From NCBI RefSeq assembly GCF_037392515.1, contig NC_090288.1:11538969-11602968 (forward strand): a stretch of 64,000 nt of DNA, given 5' to 3'. Shown here one piece after another: positions 36,345 through 46,838 of this stretch. Position 1 is the first letter of the stretch. Each line of letters begins with the position of its first letter. The position numbers and the translations under genes are program-made. The stretch comes from Haliotis asinina. Lineage: Eukaryota; Mollusca; Gastropoda; Lepetellida; Haliotidae. The notes beneath the pieces were generated by a model. It was not told the DNA's origin, searched no databases, and worked only from the letters and a program-made list of their open reading frames with translations.

Positions 36345-37075
36345 AGGTTAGGCTCTGTGAGTTAAGTGCTGTCAGTGTGAGGTACCCTGTCAGGTACTGT
36401 TAGTCTGAAGTACTGTTCGAGTTAGATACTGTTAGTCTGAGGTATTGTTAGGTACTTTTAGTCTCAGGTAATTGTTGGGTAAGGTACTGTTTTTCTTAGG
36501 TACTGTTAGCCTGAGGTGCTGCTAAGGTTTGTTACTTTCAGTCTGAGGTACTGTAGGAACTGTTAGTCTGAGGTACTCTTAGGGTTAGGTACTGTCAGTC
36601 TGAGGTAATGTTAGGGTTAGACACTGTTAGCCTGAGGTACTGAGGTACTGTTAGGGTTAGTTACTGTTAGTCTGAGGTACTGTTAGGGTTAAGTACAGTT
36701 AGTCTGAGATACTGGTAAAGTTAGGAACTGTTAGTCCGAGGTACTGTTAACGTTAGGAACTCTTTGAGTTGGGTACCATTAGTGTTAAGTACGGTTAGTC
36801 TGAGGTACTGAAAGGGTTAGGTACTATTAGTCTAAGGTACTGTTAGGGTTAGGTACTGTTAGTGTTATGTACTGTTGGGGTTAGGTACTGTTAGTCTGAG
36901 GTACCCTTGAGGTTAGGTACTGTAAGTCTGAGATAGTGTTAGGTTTAGGTGCTGGCAGTCTGAGGTACTCCTAGTGATAGGCAGTGTTAGCCCCAGGGTA
37001 TCCTTTGTGTTAGGTACTGCATGAAGTATCCTCAGGGTTAGGTACTGCTAGTCTGAGGTACCCTCCACCTTAGGT
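36345..37075 (+). repeat. Minisatellite of alternating 16-bp modules
   Basis: The array is built from gtactgttagtctgag and gtactgttagggttag in loose alternation, with many substitutions and small indels, over roughly 700 bases. The second module contains ttagggttag, a telomere-like word, but the regular spacing by gtactg shows this is a local minisatellite rather than a telomeric tract. Confidence 0.9.
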
Positions 37076-38343
37076 ACAGTGAGTGTAAATAAGAAGTAGT
37101 GTTATTAGTCTGAAATATATACTATTTTGTGTCAGTCAGTGTCAATCTGAGCTGCTGCTAATTGCAAGGATGATTTCTTTTTGTTGCATGTGTTTGTACA
37201 TTCTTGTAATCCATTGCCGGAGTCAGTTGAGTGTGTGTGTACTGGATTCCATCACATTGATTAGAAAACTTTTGTGTTCCTCATTGACTTGTTTATCTTC
37301 ATTCATATTAATAGATGCTTGCACCATAATGTTTTATTCTTGCACCAAGCAACCCTCTTTAAATCCTTTGTTATGACCAATCTTTCATGATTTAAGCTGT
37401 TTGATAACAAAATAACAGAAAATGAAAGTATATATGTCTGAAAACTGAAATAAAGGCTTATGGATATAGAAAATACATAACTATTAGGAGAAAAACATTG
37501 TGTGCTGGCCAAAATTCCATGTGTTATTGAATATTTGGAGCATGTTAATTCATTTCCAACTGATGGCATCAACTGGAGATTTCAAATGAAATATTCCTGT
37601 GCTTCAAATACTCAATAACACACTGCAATTGGGCAACACACGATGCTTACTGACATTGTAAACACAAAAGCAAACCAAAAGACCTAAATGGGTTTTACTG
37701 TCTACATTTACAGCAGTGAAGTGTCATCAGCTGGTTTCTGTGGTAGCATCTGGAACTGATAATGTGTAATTTTGGACTATTATGTTACAATATGATTTGA
37801 ATGACTTCACCCCAGCTGATGACGCAACAATACAATTCTGTGCATTATTTTTCTATGTGTCAATACGCAGTGAATAATTTTGCAATTTCTTCTAAGTGAA
37901 TGCCATTTGATGACCTTTTTCAGCCAATCAGTTATAGAACACAGTGACTTTTGGTTTAGTCATTGTGAAGTTTTGAAACATATTTTAAGGGACCGAAGTG
38001 ATTTTTTTCTGAACAAACTTTCTTCACTCTCAGTTGAAAAAACTATGGCTTCAGAGAAATCTGGTGTTGATCTTTCAAAGTAATATGCCTGTTCTCACTT
38101 ATGTTAAAAATTGCTTTTTAATCATATTTATAACTGTAAATATATTCATAATTATGATTAGAAGAAGGATGCATAGTAAATTTGTAAGAATATGGAACCA
38201 ATTCCACCATGCTTGAAATACAATATATTACATGTCCATCCATTACATAATCTCATTATCTTCAACAGCGGAAGTTCTGCTGTACTGAGAGAAAAAGGTA
38301 AGGGATCACACAACAGCACACCTGTTCCTTTATTTTTTTCCAG

Positions 38344-38492
38344 GGGGCCCGTTTCACAAAACGCTCGTAGCCTAAGATCTCGTAAGTTTTCTCGTAGCCA
38401 TTGTACCTCCTATACTGTAACACAGGAGCTATGGATGCTACGAGAAAAGTTACGAGATCTTAGGCTTAGGAGAGTTTCGTGAAACGGGTCCC
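38344..38492. mobile_element. Foldback element, about 150 bp, strong stem
   Basis: The left arm (gggcccgtttcacaaaacgc, cctaagatctcgtaa, ttttctcgtagc) pairs with the right arm (gctacgagaaaagttacgag, atcttaggcttaggagagtt, tcgtgaaacgggtccc), leaving a loop of roughly 45 bases. This is a MITE-like palindromic element of the GGGCCCGTTTCAC type. Confidence 0.85.
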
Positions 38493-38534
38493 AGGTTTCT
38501 TCACAAGCTTTATGATTGTGAAGAAACCTTGGGA
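38491..38534. repeat. Hairpin abutting the foldback element
   Basis: ccaggtttcttcacaa at 38491 is followed, after a 10-base loop, by ttgtgaagaaaccttgg: a 16-bp stem with a single bulged base. It begins where the preceding foldback element ends. Confidence 0.85.
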
Positions 38535-38871
38535 AAAAAAAAATGTACAATTCTCCTTTCATATGATCCCTTATTTTTATCCCTCAGTATATTCATGTGC
38601 ATCTTTCCTACTTAGCTTCAGACCATTATGGTGACATGTTTTCTATTCTGTTTCTACATTTTTCTTGAATAAAACATGTTATATATCAAAATGTATTCAT
38701 TTCTTAAATCCCCTCAAATAATTACTTCATTCAGCCAACCAGTTGTTACCATAAGACTTTGACTCCAGGCCATATCCTTTATCATCATAAAGTTATTCTC
38801 CATGTTTTTAATACTTACTTTTTAAAATTTTACTGTGGAGAAACCATTTCTCGTATTTTTAGTTTAGCTTG

Positions 38872-39010
38872 CTGTTAAATGCCAATTTCAGCAGTATTCC
38901 AGCTGAATGATGGTGGCCTGAAAAAAGCTGAGTCTGGACCATACAATCCTGTGATTAATTTTGTGAATGTAGATCCATACTGTCAGGAAATGGTGACATG
39001 AAGGTGATGA
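38872..39010 (+). repeat. SINE family A, diverged
   Basis: It contains ttcagcagtattccagctga, atgatggtggcctg, a gagtctggaccatacaatcc block and cagtgatt-like and gacatg words in family order. It is clearly older than the copy at 22238. Confidence 0.65.
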
Positions 39011-39707
39011 AGTCATGGTGCTTCACCATCTCATCCATATTGTCATCTCCAAAGTGTTGCTGTGTCTTCCAAGACTTGGAACCCTCACATGGGTACAATG
39101 TATGAAGCCTATTTCTGCAGTCCTCCATCATGATATTGCTAAAACCAGTGAAAAACCATACTTACCTCACTCAACAGCATACATTGAGGGCTGATCAACT
39201 GTGCAACTGAATTGTTAGAGTGTTATAGTGTAATAGTGTATAGAAAGCAGTTTGCAAATGACACACTGTAAATAGTTGTGTTCCTAAAAGTGAGTGAATT
39301 TAGTTTTGCGCCACTTGTATTAAAATTCCAGAAATGTCACTGTTGGGGACACCAGACTGTATGAAAAAGAAATGTCACACCTTGTTTTGAGAGAATTTAG
39401 TGGGAAACATTTCTGACTCTGTCAAGTTTTTCTGTGCATGAGAACAAATCGCATGGTGGTTTCTAGATTTTATTAACATGTAACAAAAATATCATTTGCA
39501 TATGAAACTAAACTCGTAATCCAACAATGATTCATCAAAAAGAATATAAATGGCCCCTGACACACACTCAGAACACAACAGGAAAGGTTTAAGGCACATG
39601 GTAAGTTCACATAAAAGGTACCAGCAGAAAACACAACACAATGCATATGAAAAAAACCCCAAAAAACACCAAGCATACAATAATCAAAATTATATATCAT
39701 CCTTGAC

Positions 39708-40182
39708 ATCTCCAGGGTACATGTTCCGATAAATCTCCACTATACCGAATGTGTCTATGGGTCGGCCCAATCATATTATTACCCCTCTTTGCTGGCTACG
39801 CAGTCTCACAGCAAAACCATTGTTACAACCAAGCTTGCCAGTGTCAGCAAAGATAGTGGTTGCACCTGTGAAGTTTTGATAGCAGTGCGAGTCAGATTTT
39901 GGTGAAATCATAAATGCAAATTGATGGGTCTGAAACCTTAAAAAAATATATGCAAGAACTCCTACCATCTTTCACAGTTCATCTGGATGATTTGTGTTGC
40001 CAAGTTCAATTAGTTAGATAATTTAAGAAGTCAAAATGAGTTGTAATTGGTATGCTCAACTTCCCAGCACAAACACTTGACCGGATGAAAGGCCAGCAAA
40101 GGGAGGTAATATATTCATCAGTCTGACCCGCAGATGCATATAGGGTATAGTGGAGATTTATTGGAACATATACCCTGGAGAT
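39708..40182. mobile_element. 475-bp element with long terminal inverted repeats
   Basis: The left end atctccagggtacatgttcc, continuing gataaatctccactatac, is the inverse of the right end gtatagtggagatttattgg, continuing aacatataccctggagat. The inverted arms are about 38 bases with few mismatches. A further inner inverted pair (attattacccctctttgctg and ccagcaaagggaggtaatat) extends the symmetry. There is no transposase frame, so it is non-autonomous. I could not define a target duplication, so no superfamily is assigned. Confidence 0.8.
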
Positions 40183-41092
40183 ATCGAGGATGGTTATATA
40201 TGTGATACAACAGATATTATCTCTTTTTATAGACTGCTTTTGTTATCTCTATCAGCTATGAGTGCTAAGATGGTGGTAAACATGACTCCCAACACACCCC
40301 ACGTGACAATAAATGTAATATTGACAATTGTATCTATAATTTCTTACACAAGTAGGGGATAAACCATGTGCGTTTTCAAAATCTGTGTTTCAAATGTATA
40401 CATGATTCCTCTAAATATTGTTTGAATTTGTTTTGAAATTGAGAAAATAATAGGTATTTATGCTATGTACCTTTAACTATGAAACATTACTATATATTTT
40501 TACGCTAAATTTCATTTTGGGGGGCTAAATTGCTCTATCATATTGAAAACAATATGAAAATATTTTTGACAGTATTTCTTAAAGTAATGCATATATTGGT
40601 GGAAAAAATAACTGTCATCACATGAAACTATGCCCTATTTCTTCATATAATCATAATATTTGTGATATTTAGAAAAGGATTAACAAACTAGGTCTGCAAC
40701 AAACCTACCGTGAAGTGCATTTAACATATTGCATGAAAATTGGTTAATGCATGCAAAACCAAATTCAACAGTTGGTGTATTATTGAATATGCCTAGTGAA
40801 ACGACAAAATCAGTTTGACATGTTTTTGACCATCACCTAGGATGACAACGATAATTTATCATGACAGTGATCAGTGTCAACATCACAGAAATTAAATATA
40901 CTCATGTATACAAGAAAGGGAGCACAAGAAAGTACAAGTGTTCCTTTATATTTTTTCCAGGTTCCTTCACAAAGTGTATATTGCACAGTGTATGAAATTA
41001 CAGAAATAATATAGAAAACTTGTACTATCATATGTTCCCCTATTTGTTTCCATGAGTATATTTAGGTGCATTGGCTATTACCCTCCAGGTTT

Positions 41093-41162
41093 GGATATAT
41101 CTATGTATGTATATATATAATATATATGGATACATGTATGTATATCTATATATATTATCTAG
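41093..41162. repeat. AT-rich palindromic microsatellite
   Basis: A near-palindromic run of tatata, tatgta and tatcta words about 70 bases long, with no other content. Confidence 0.75.
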
Positions 41163-41597
41163 CCTCATGTAAGAATGTCGAGTTTTGATTGGTCCACGTG
41201 GCTCTGATAAAACACCATGTACATCCACCATGATCCGCGAGCGGGAGTACAAAAGTCGTGTACTCCCCGTACGAAAGTCATATCACCCCACTAAGCCTCG
41301 GTGACAATGTGAAGTGAGAAAAGCGTGCATCGACAAGCCTTTAGTAACATGCAGTGCATTGAGGTCAAACGATCAGCTGGTGTCAACATGGCAGCAATAA
41401 AACATGTTGTGTTGCGTGTTGTTTTGTTTTGATATAGTGAAAACATTCAGCTAAATAAATGCGTTATCACAATGTGTATAGGGAAATATGGAGTTTTATA
41501 AGTCCCTCGGCTCGGGGAATACAACCTTACGAGGGACTGATATAACCGTGTAATTCCCTCGACACGATGTGATAGCTAATAATATACATATACATAC

Positions 41598-41657
41598 ATA
41601 TATATTTACACACACAGACACAGACACAGACACAGACACAGACAGACAGACAGACAG

Positions 41658-41688
<31 letters not shown>
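41598..41688 (+). repeat. Compound (CACAGA), (CAGA) and (CA) microsatellite
   Basis: Successive blocks of cacaga, caga and ca repeats, about 90 bases in total. It produces spurious Cys-Val and Ser-Val frames on the minus strand. Confidence 0.97.
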
Positions 41689-42596
41689 ACACCCTAATTC
41701 AAAAGTTCAAGCAAAACAAGTCCTTTTTACATATATTTGATTCTGGTGATAGCAGTTAACAAAGCATACAAAGCATACGACTGCCAGTCTGCCCACGCTT
41801 GCAGAATGAGATTCTTACATGATGCCCACTACCTGAGAATTCATTCATAGGTATACCTTGGAGAATGATAGCATAATCATATATATTTCTTCACGTCCAC
41901 AAATCAAACTAAGTAAACTAAAGGGAGAAAAACTCCCTGCTCAAATCTGGTATTGCAGAAGTGATAGGTTAAACATCATAGAACAAAAAAAGACAAGACG
42001 GGACAAAATATAGTTCATTAATCAAACATGATACACAAAAACATGGCATTGAGCATAGCTAGTAATATTCCTTGAAGTTAAATGGAATGAACTCAATAAG
42101 TTCTGCATAAAATCAATGACATTAATGCAACTTATTTTATCCTTTGGCCTACCTTTAGAATACAGCACCACAAACTTTAAGAATATGTCATAATTTCAGA
42201 TGATTTTGTTTTAAAGCATGGCATAGCAGTCTATCTTTACGATTAAGTACAAACTCCCCTCACTGTTGTTTCATCTCTACTGGCTATGTCACTGCATAAG
42301 CTCAACAATGTTGAGAGTTTCCAGTGGTTGTTTACTGATGGATGTTCAATTTGTCACAAGCACCAGTTTAAAATATTTTCTTTTTTACCTAAAATGCACA
42401 TATTTATTTGTATTACGGGGTGCTGAGGTGTTATATTTTGTATTACTTTTTTTTAAATTTAGTAAGAGTGTGGTACATTGGTCACAATCTACCATGTTCT
42501 GTTATTCACAGTTTTGGTCAATTTAATTATTTCGCAACTAATGGCCATCATCCACTCTGCCGCTGCAGCTGCCACCATATGGAAGTCTGATAACTA

Positions 42597-42622
42597 GTTG
42601 TCTAGACAATTGTCTAGACAAC
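42597..42622. repeat. Perfect 26-bp palindrome
   Basis: The sequence from 42597 to 42622 equals its own reverse complement. It is made of two tctagaca/tgtctaga half-blocks around a central caattg. No loop separates the arms. Confidence 0.95.
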
Positions 42623-43818
42623 ATAACTTGTGTACCCCTCTGACAAGTGTAGTCCTGTACAGCAACACTTCTGTCAGTCACTGCTTGGCTCACTTATTTA
42701 CATAAGAGTTATATGTCTGTGACCCCAATAATAGTGTAAACGACAATAAGGCTGAAAACCAGCACAGGTCCTGGAGTATACTCTCTCCCTAACAACACAT
42801 TATTTACATTTTGACAAGTGTGTCAAGAATATTATCCCATGAATTTTATTATTTCATATTCCATGCTTAACAGACAGTAACAGTAGAAAATATCTATTAA
42901 CTCAGTTTTAGCAGATATTTGTGCTGGTTTTTGAAAAAGGAATGTTTCCAGTCGTAAACGAAACAGTTCTTAAGTAGAATCCGCACATGGGAAATGCATT
43001 CTGTTTCTGTATCTGGGGAGAATTACTACCTGCACTAAAGTACTGTTGGAAATAGAAAAAACAACAACTGTTTTTAGGCTGTTACTCTGTAGTCCTTAAA
43101 ATTTACACAGCTGCAAATAGGATATGTCGAAATAACTCATTTCTGCTGAACTTGGCATTCAGTGGGTTGCGTAAGAGGATATCTAGAAAAGCATGTTTAA
43201 TTGTAAAATTGGGCAAAACATAAAACAAATATGAATAGCGGCTGAAAGCATTAGATCAGACTGTATATGGCAATTAGGTCGCAACATCTCAAAGATATTT
43301 TATGCTTTTTCATGTCTATTGATGAATATTTTGTGTGTTTTTCTTTCATAAAGTTTAAGTTGAGATAAGTAAAATAGTATGAAACCTGATAAATAGGTGG
43401 CATGACCACCCGAAGATCGACAAACCTGGATATTGTTATGTATGATATGTGTATGTTACGACACGCTGTGTACTTCCCTATTTTAATTCCCCTACGGGAT
43501 TATCATATCTGCGCTGATATCTCTATCCCCCAGCCTGACCCAAACTATCATCTGCTTCATTTGTCCTGGTTTTGTTTTTGAAATGACCCATCCTGCCTGT
43601 TTCTTTTTATAGTGATTGTCAGACTCCATGGTAGCTACATCCTCAGAAGTTTTAGCATGAAAGTTTTTAGTTTATAATGACACTGAGTCTAATTTCAAAA
43701 TGGGCATTATAAAGTGCCCTTTGTGATACAATATCATCACATACTAATTTGCACAAAGCCATGGTCTGTTCGAAATAAGTCACTTTGGACTTTGAAAAAA
43801 ATCCACATTGTTCTCCAC

Positions 43819-43888
43819 ATATCTCTCCTCAGTAATGTCCTTTTATCCTTTTCTCCTAATCTCTCCTCAGTAATGTCCTTTTATCATA
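43819..43888. repeat. 35-bp tandem duplication
   Basis: The block atctctcctcagtaatgtcc plus ttttatc occurs twice in direct succession, with one or two differences after it. Confidence 0.85.
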
Positions 43889-45757
43889 TTTTTTTATCTC
43901 CCTGCCACTGGAACTGATAGGTCGAACTTATTTAAACTGATATTTCATACTTTCACATATCAAGTACACTAATTGTAGAGATAAATGTGAAAAAACATTT
44001 TATCCTAGTTCTGACAGTACTACAGGAGCTACAAGCGAATTAACCAAGTTGCACTATCAAAATACTGGCTTTGTTATGAATGCTGTTGCTATCACTGAGA
44101 GCAGATGATTCCTCATCAGCAGATTGAGAGGGATTTCATGGACAACACCACTTCAGAACTGCTCACAATACTCGATGACTGGTGCTATGTTTTGAGTAAT
44201 GGTTGATTTCATTTCTTTTCCACTTCAATGTAGTTGGCAAAATCAACCTATCCACCATTGCAAATAACTTAATACATGGTAGAGAGCATGCATTAACATA
44301 CAAAGCACATTGAGTAATTATAACAAACTATTTCACACCACAAACGATCAACAGATTCACCTCCCCTCAAATTATGACAAAACACAAGTCACTACAGGCA
44401 TCTATGCAGACCTTCCAGAAGCCCCAAATCTGCAGCCATGGTCAGTAAAATTCCCTACCTGGAATTAAATCTTTCTAAATTCATGACAATATACTTAAAA
44501 CTAATGTTCATAGCCCACGTCCACAAACTTGTCAAAGCCCTAAGGTGATCGTATCTCCAGTGCTTTAACATAGACTTACGATCACTGTACATTTACAACC
44601 ACTTCATGAATGTGACCTTGACCTTGGAATGATTTGTACTTTGTGGTCGACAAGGTGAGTATGACAATGGTACAAGCATTATATTAACTTCTAGATAACT
44701 ACATTGAATGCATTGTTTAGAGCACACTGGAATTCAAGAACATACTTTTGAAACTCCTGAAATTCTGAAACATGATATTTCTTTCCCAATTTGCCTGCCA
44801 ATGACAGAATCCTAGGTAAATCCCTGTAATATTTATGTTGGAACAACTTATCAATGAACTCAGGTAAGTATACGACCAATCAGTGAACAGATGCCTTCGA
44901 CGACATGACTATAAAAGGGCTGCCTCTTCACTTTGAGAAGTAAAATATTGCAGCATACATAGAGAAAACAGCATACAATACGCTTAAATATTGCGGCAAG
45001 CTATGTATTATTCATCCAAATTACTCCCGAGTCCGATCAATGAATTTTAAAGATAAACATGAACTACAGAATTCACTTAACTGCTTCCTTCACTGAATGT
45101 TGATTTAGTCAGTAGCACATATATGTAACATCCTACTGGCAAACGAGGATAAGTTGGACTGGCACAGAGAATGTGGCAATGAGAAAAAACCCATTTGGTA
45201 TTTGAAAGGGAGCGAAGATGTAGGCTAATGCAAGTGAAGTGTTTGATGATGAATTTCAATGAAGGTGTAGCTGCATGTGCCTTTCTCAGAAGACCCCCAC
45301 ATGATCACACTTAATTGTGGACAACCTGGGTCCCCTGAGCTCACAATGGCAAGCATCAGTGTGCAGAGCTCATACATGCTGATACGAGTCAGTTGTCAGG
45401 TTGGTGCTCAGCTTATCCTTGTTTGCCAGTACTAGTCAGTGTGAATTCAGAAGAATGTCTCTGCCACACCATACACTTACTTGCCATTGAGTTTCTTTGT
45501 TATTGGGGGATGAATACCACACTGAACAATATTCCATGAGTAAGATGAACTAATCCTGTAACTAAGTCTGGACAAGAGAACAAAGTGATTGCTTTTGTGA
45601 GCAATTAACACAGTCACAGTTTGTCCAACCAATCCACTTTTTCACCACCTATGACCACAATAGTTTTATGGGGACCTTATTTAACCCATTAACACCCTGG
45701 GGACTGGGGCTTGTGGTCATCACACTAATATTCCTTCCTTTTGTTATTTTTGCAAAA

Positions 45758-45908
45758 CTGCTCATTTGGCAATATTCTAGCCATATGACATAGGTCTGTA
45801 AATAATAAAGTCTGGATGAGACAATCCAGTGATTGACATCATGAGCATCAATTTGTACAATTGGTACGCACTGATATGTATCAACCAAGTCAGCAAACCT
45901 GTCCACAG
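45758..45908 (+). repeat. SINE family A
   Basis: It contains ggcaatattctagccatatg, aggtctgtaaataataaagt, a gagacaatccagtgattgac block, catgagcatcaatttgtaca and atcaaccaagtcagcaaacc. Moderately diverged. Confidence 0.8.
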
Positions 45909-46284
45909 AGAACAGTAAATACTTCGTGATTAGTCATCCCAAAATATACAAAGTAAACAATCAATAATATAAAAATATATACGAATCCTTTGACAAACTT
46001 CATAATTATGAATCTTTTTAACAAAAATACATCCTATCAACTGGATATGAGAACCAAACCATCCCTGCCTCTGAGTCCGCTCTCTTGACATGCAAAGTTA
46101 CTGAACAACCTACAGGGTTCTTCAAGGTGGTCAGAGAAACACATGAGAAGAACCATCAAACGCAGTAGTTTCAACATGTCCTGCTTTGTTGAAAAATGTC
46201 ACTGTAATCTTACGGTCCTCAAAGTTCAATAGTCATGCCAGGTATTGATAAGCATCTGACAAATGTTTGCCTGCCAGATGCCAA

Positions 46285-46665
46285 CAGTTTGTTTGATGCC
46301 ACAGTCAGCAATACTCCAGCTATACAGCGGCGTTGTGTAAATAATGAACAATCCAGTGACCAACAGCATGAGCACTGACCTAAGCAGGTCGGATATGATA
46401 ACATGTTTCAACTAAGCCCGTTTGTTTGTTTGTGTAAATAATCAACAATCCAGTGATCAACAGCATGAGCACTGACCTAAGCAGTTTGGATATGATAACA
46501 TGTTTCAACTAAGCCCGTTTGTTTGTTTGATGCTACAGTCAGCAATATTCCTGCTATATAGCGGCGGTGTGTACAAAATCAACAATCCAGTGATCAACAG
46601 CATGAGCACTGACCTAATCAGTTTGGATACGAAGACATGGGTCGACCAAGCCTGTATGTCTCATC
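46285..46665 (+). repeat. Tandemly multiplied SINE A segments next to POGLUT1
   Basis: Three partial family A copies lie head to tail. The block aacaatccagtgaycaacag, followed by catgagcactgacctaa, starts near 46346, 46445 and 46578. The first two units share a 3' junction tttcaactaagcccgtttgt, showing a local tandem duplication after insertion. The right edge lies some 30 bases from the POGLUT1 stop codon (46694). Confidence 0.8.
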
Positions 46666-46693
46666 TTATTCTCATGCTAATACTACACCAGTA

Positions 46694-46838
46694 TCATGAT
46701 GATTTAGGCTTGATCTGCTTGTAGGATTTGTTCCTCTGTGTTTTAAATTTGAGCAGTTTGTTGTACTTCTTGAGGAGTTTTTCCCAGTAACAAGACACGT
46801 CCTCCATCCGAAGGTGATCCCAGATGAAGTTCCTCCCT
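46694..46838 (-). CDS. POGLUT1: POGLUT1 last coding exon
   Basis: The acceptor tttgtttcag precedes 46838. The exon completes an Arg codon and encodes [20 protein letters not shown], then a Lys-rich helix, ending KQIKPKSS and TGA at 46696-46694. The Cys in VSCYW corresponds to the human Cys that closes the N-terminal disulphide. Human POGLUT1 ends in KTEL and Drosophila Rumi in a KDEL-type signal; none is encoded here. Confidence 0.95.

Larger units (their letters stand above)
36305..46693. other. Intergenic interval between the LRR gene and POGLUT1
   Basis: The two genes are convergent. Outside the repeats listed separately I find no exon-like open frame with recognisable homology in this interval. 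The sequence is AT-rich, with many short chance frames. Confidence 0.55.

Noticed and set aside
36345..37075. Interstitial telomere sequence
   Set aside because: TTAGGG words are present but always separated by gtactg modules, so this is a 16-bp-module minisatellite.
44691..44879. A 62-codon coding-like frame on the minus strand
   Set aside because: Composition is plausible but there is no recognisable domain, no splice site of quality and no neighbouring exon. Too short to support.
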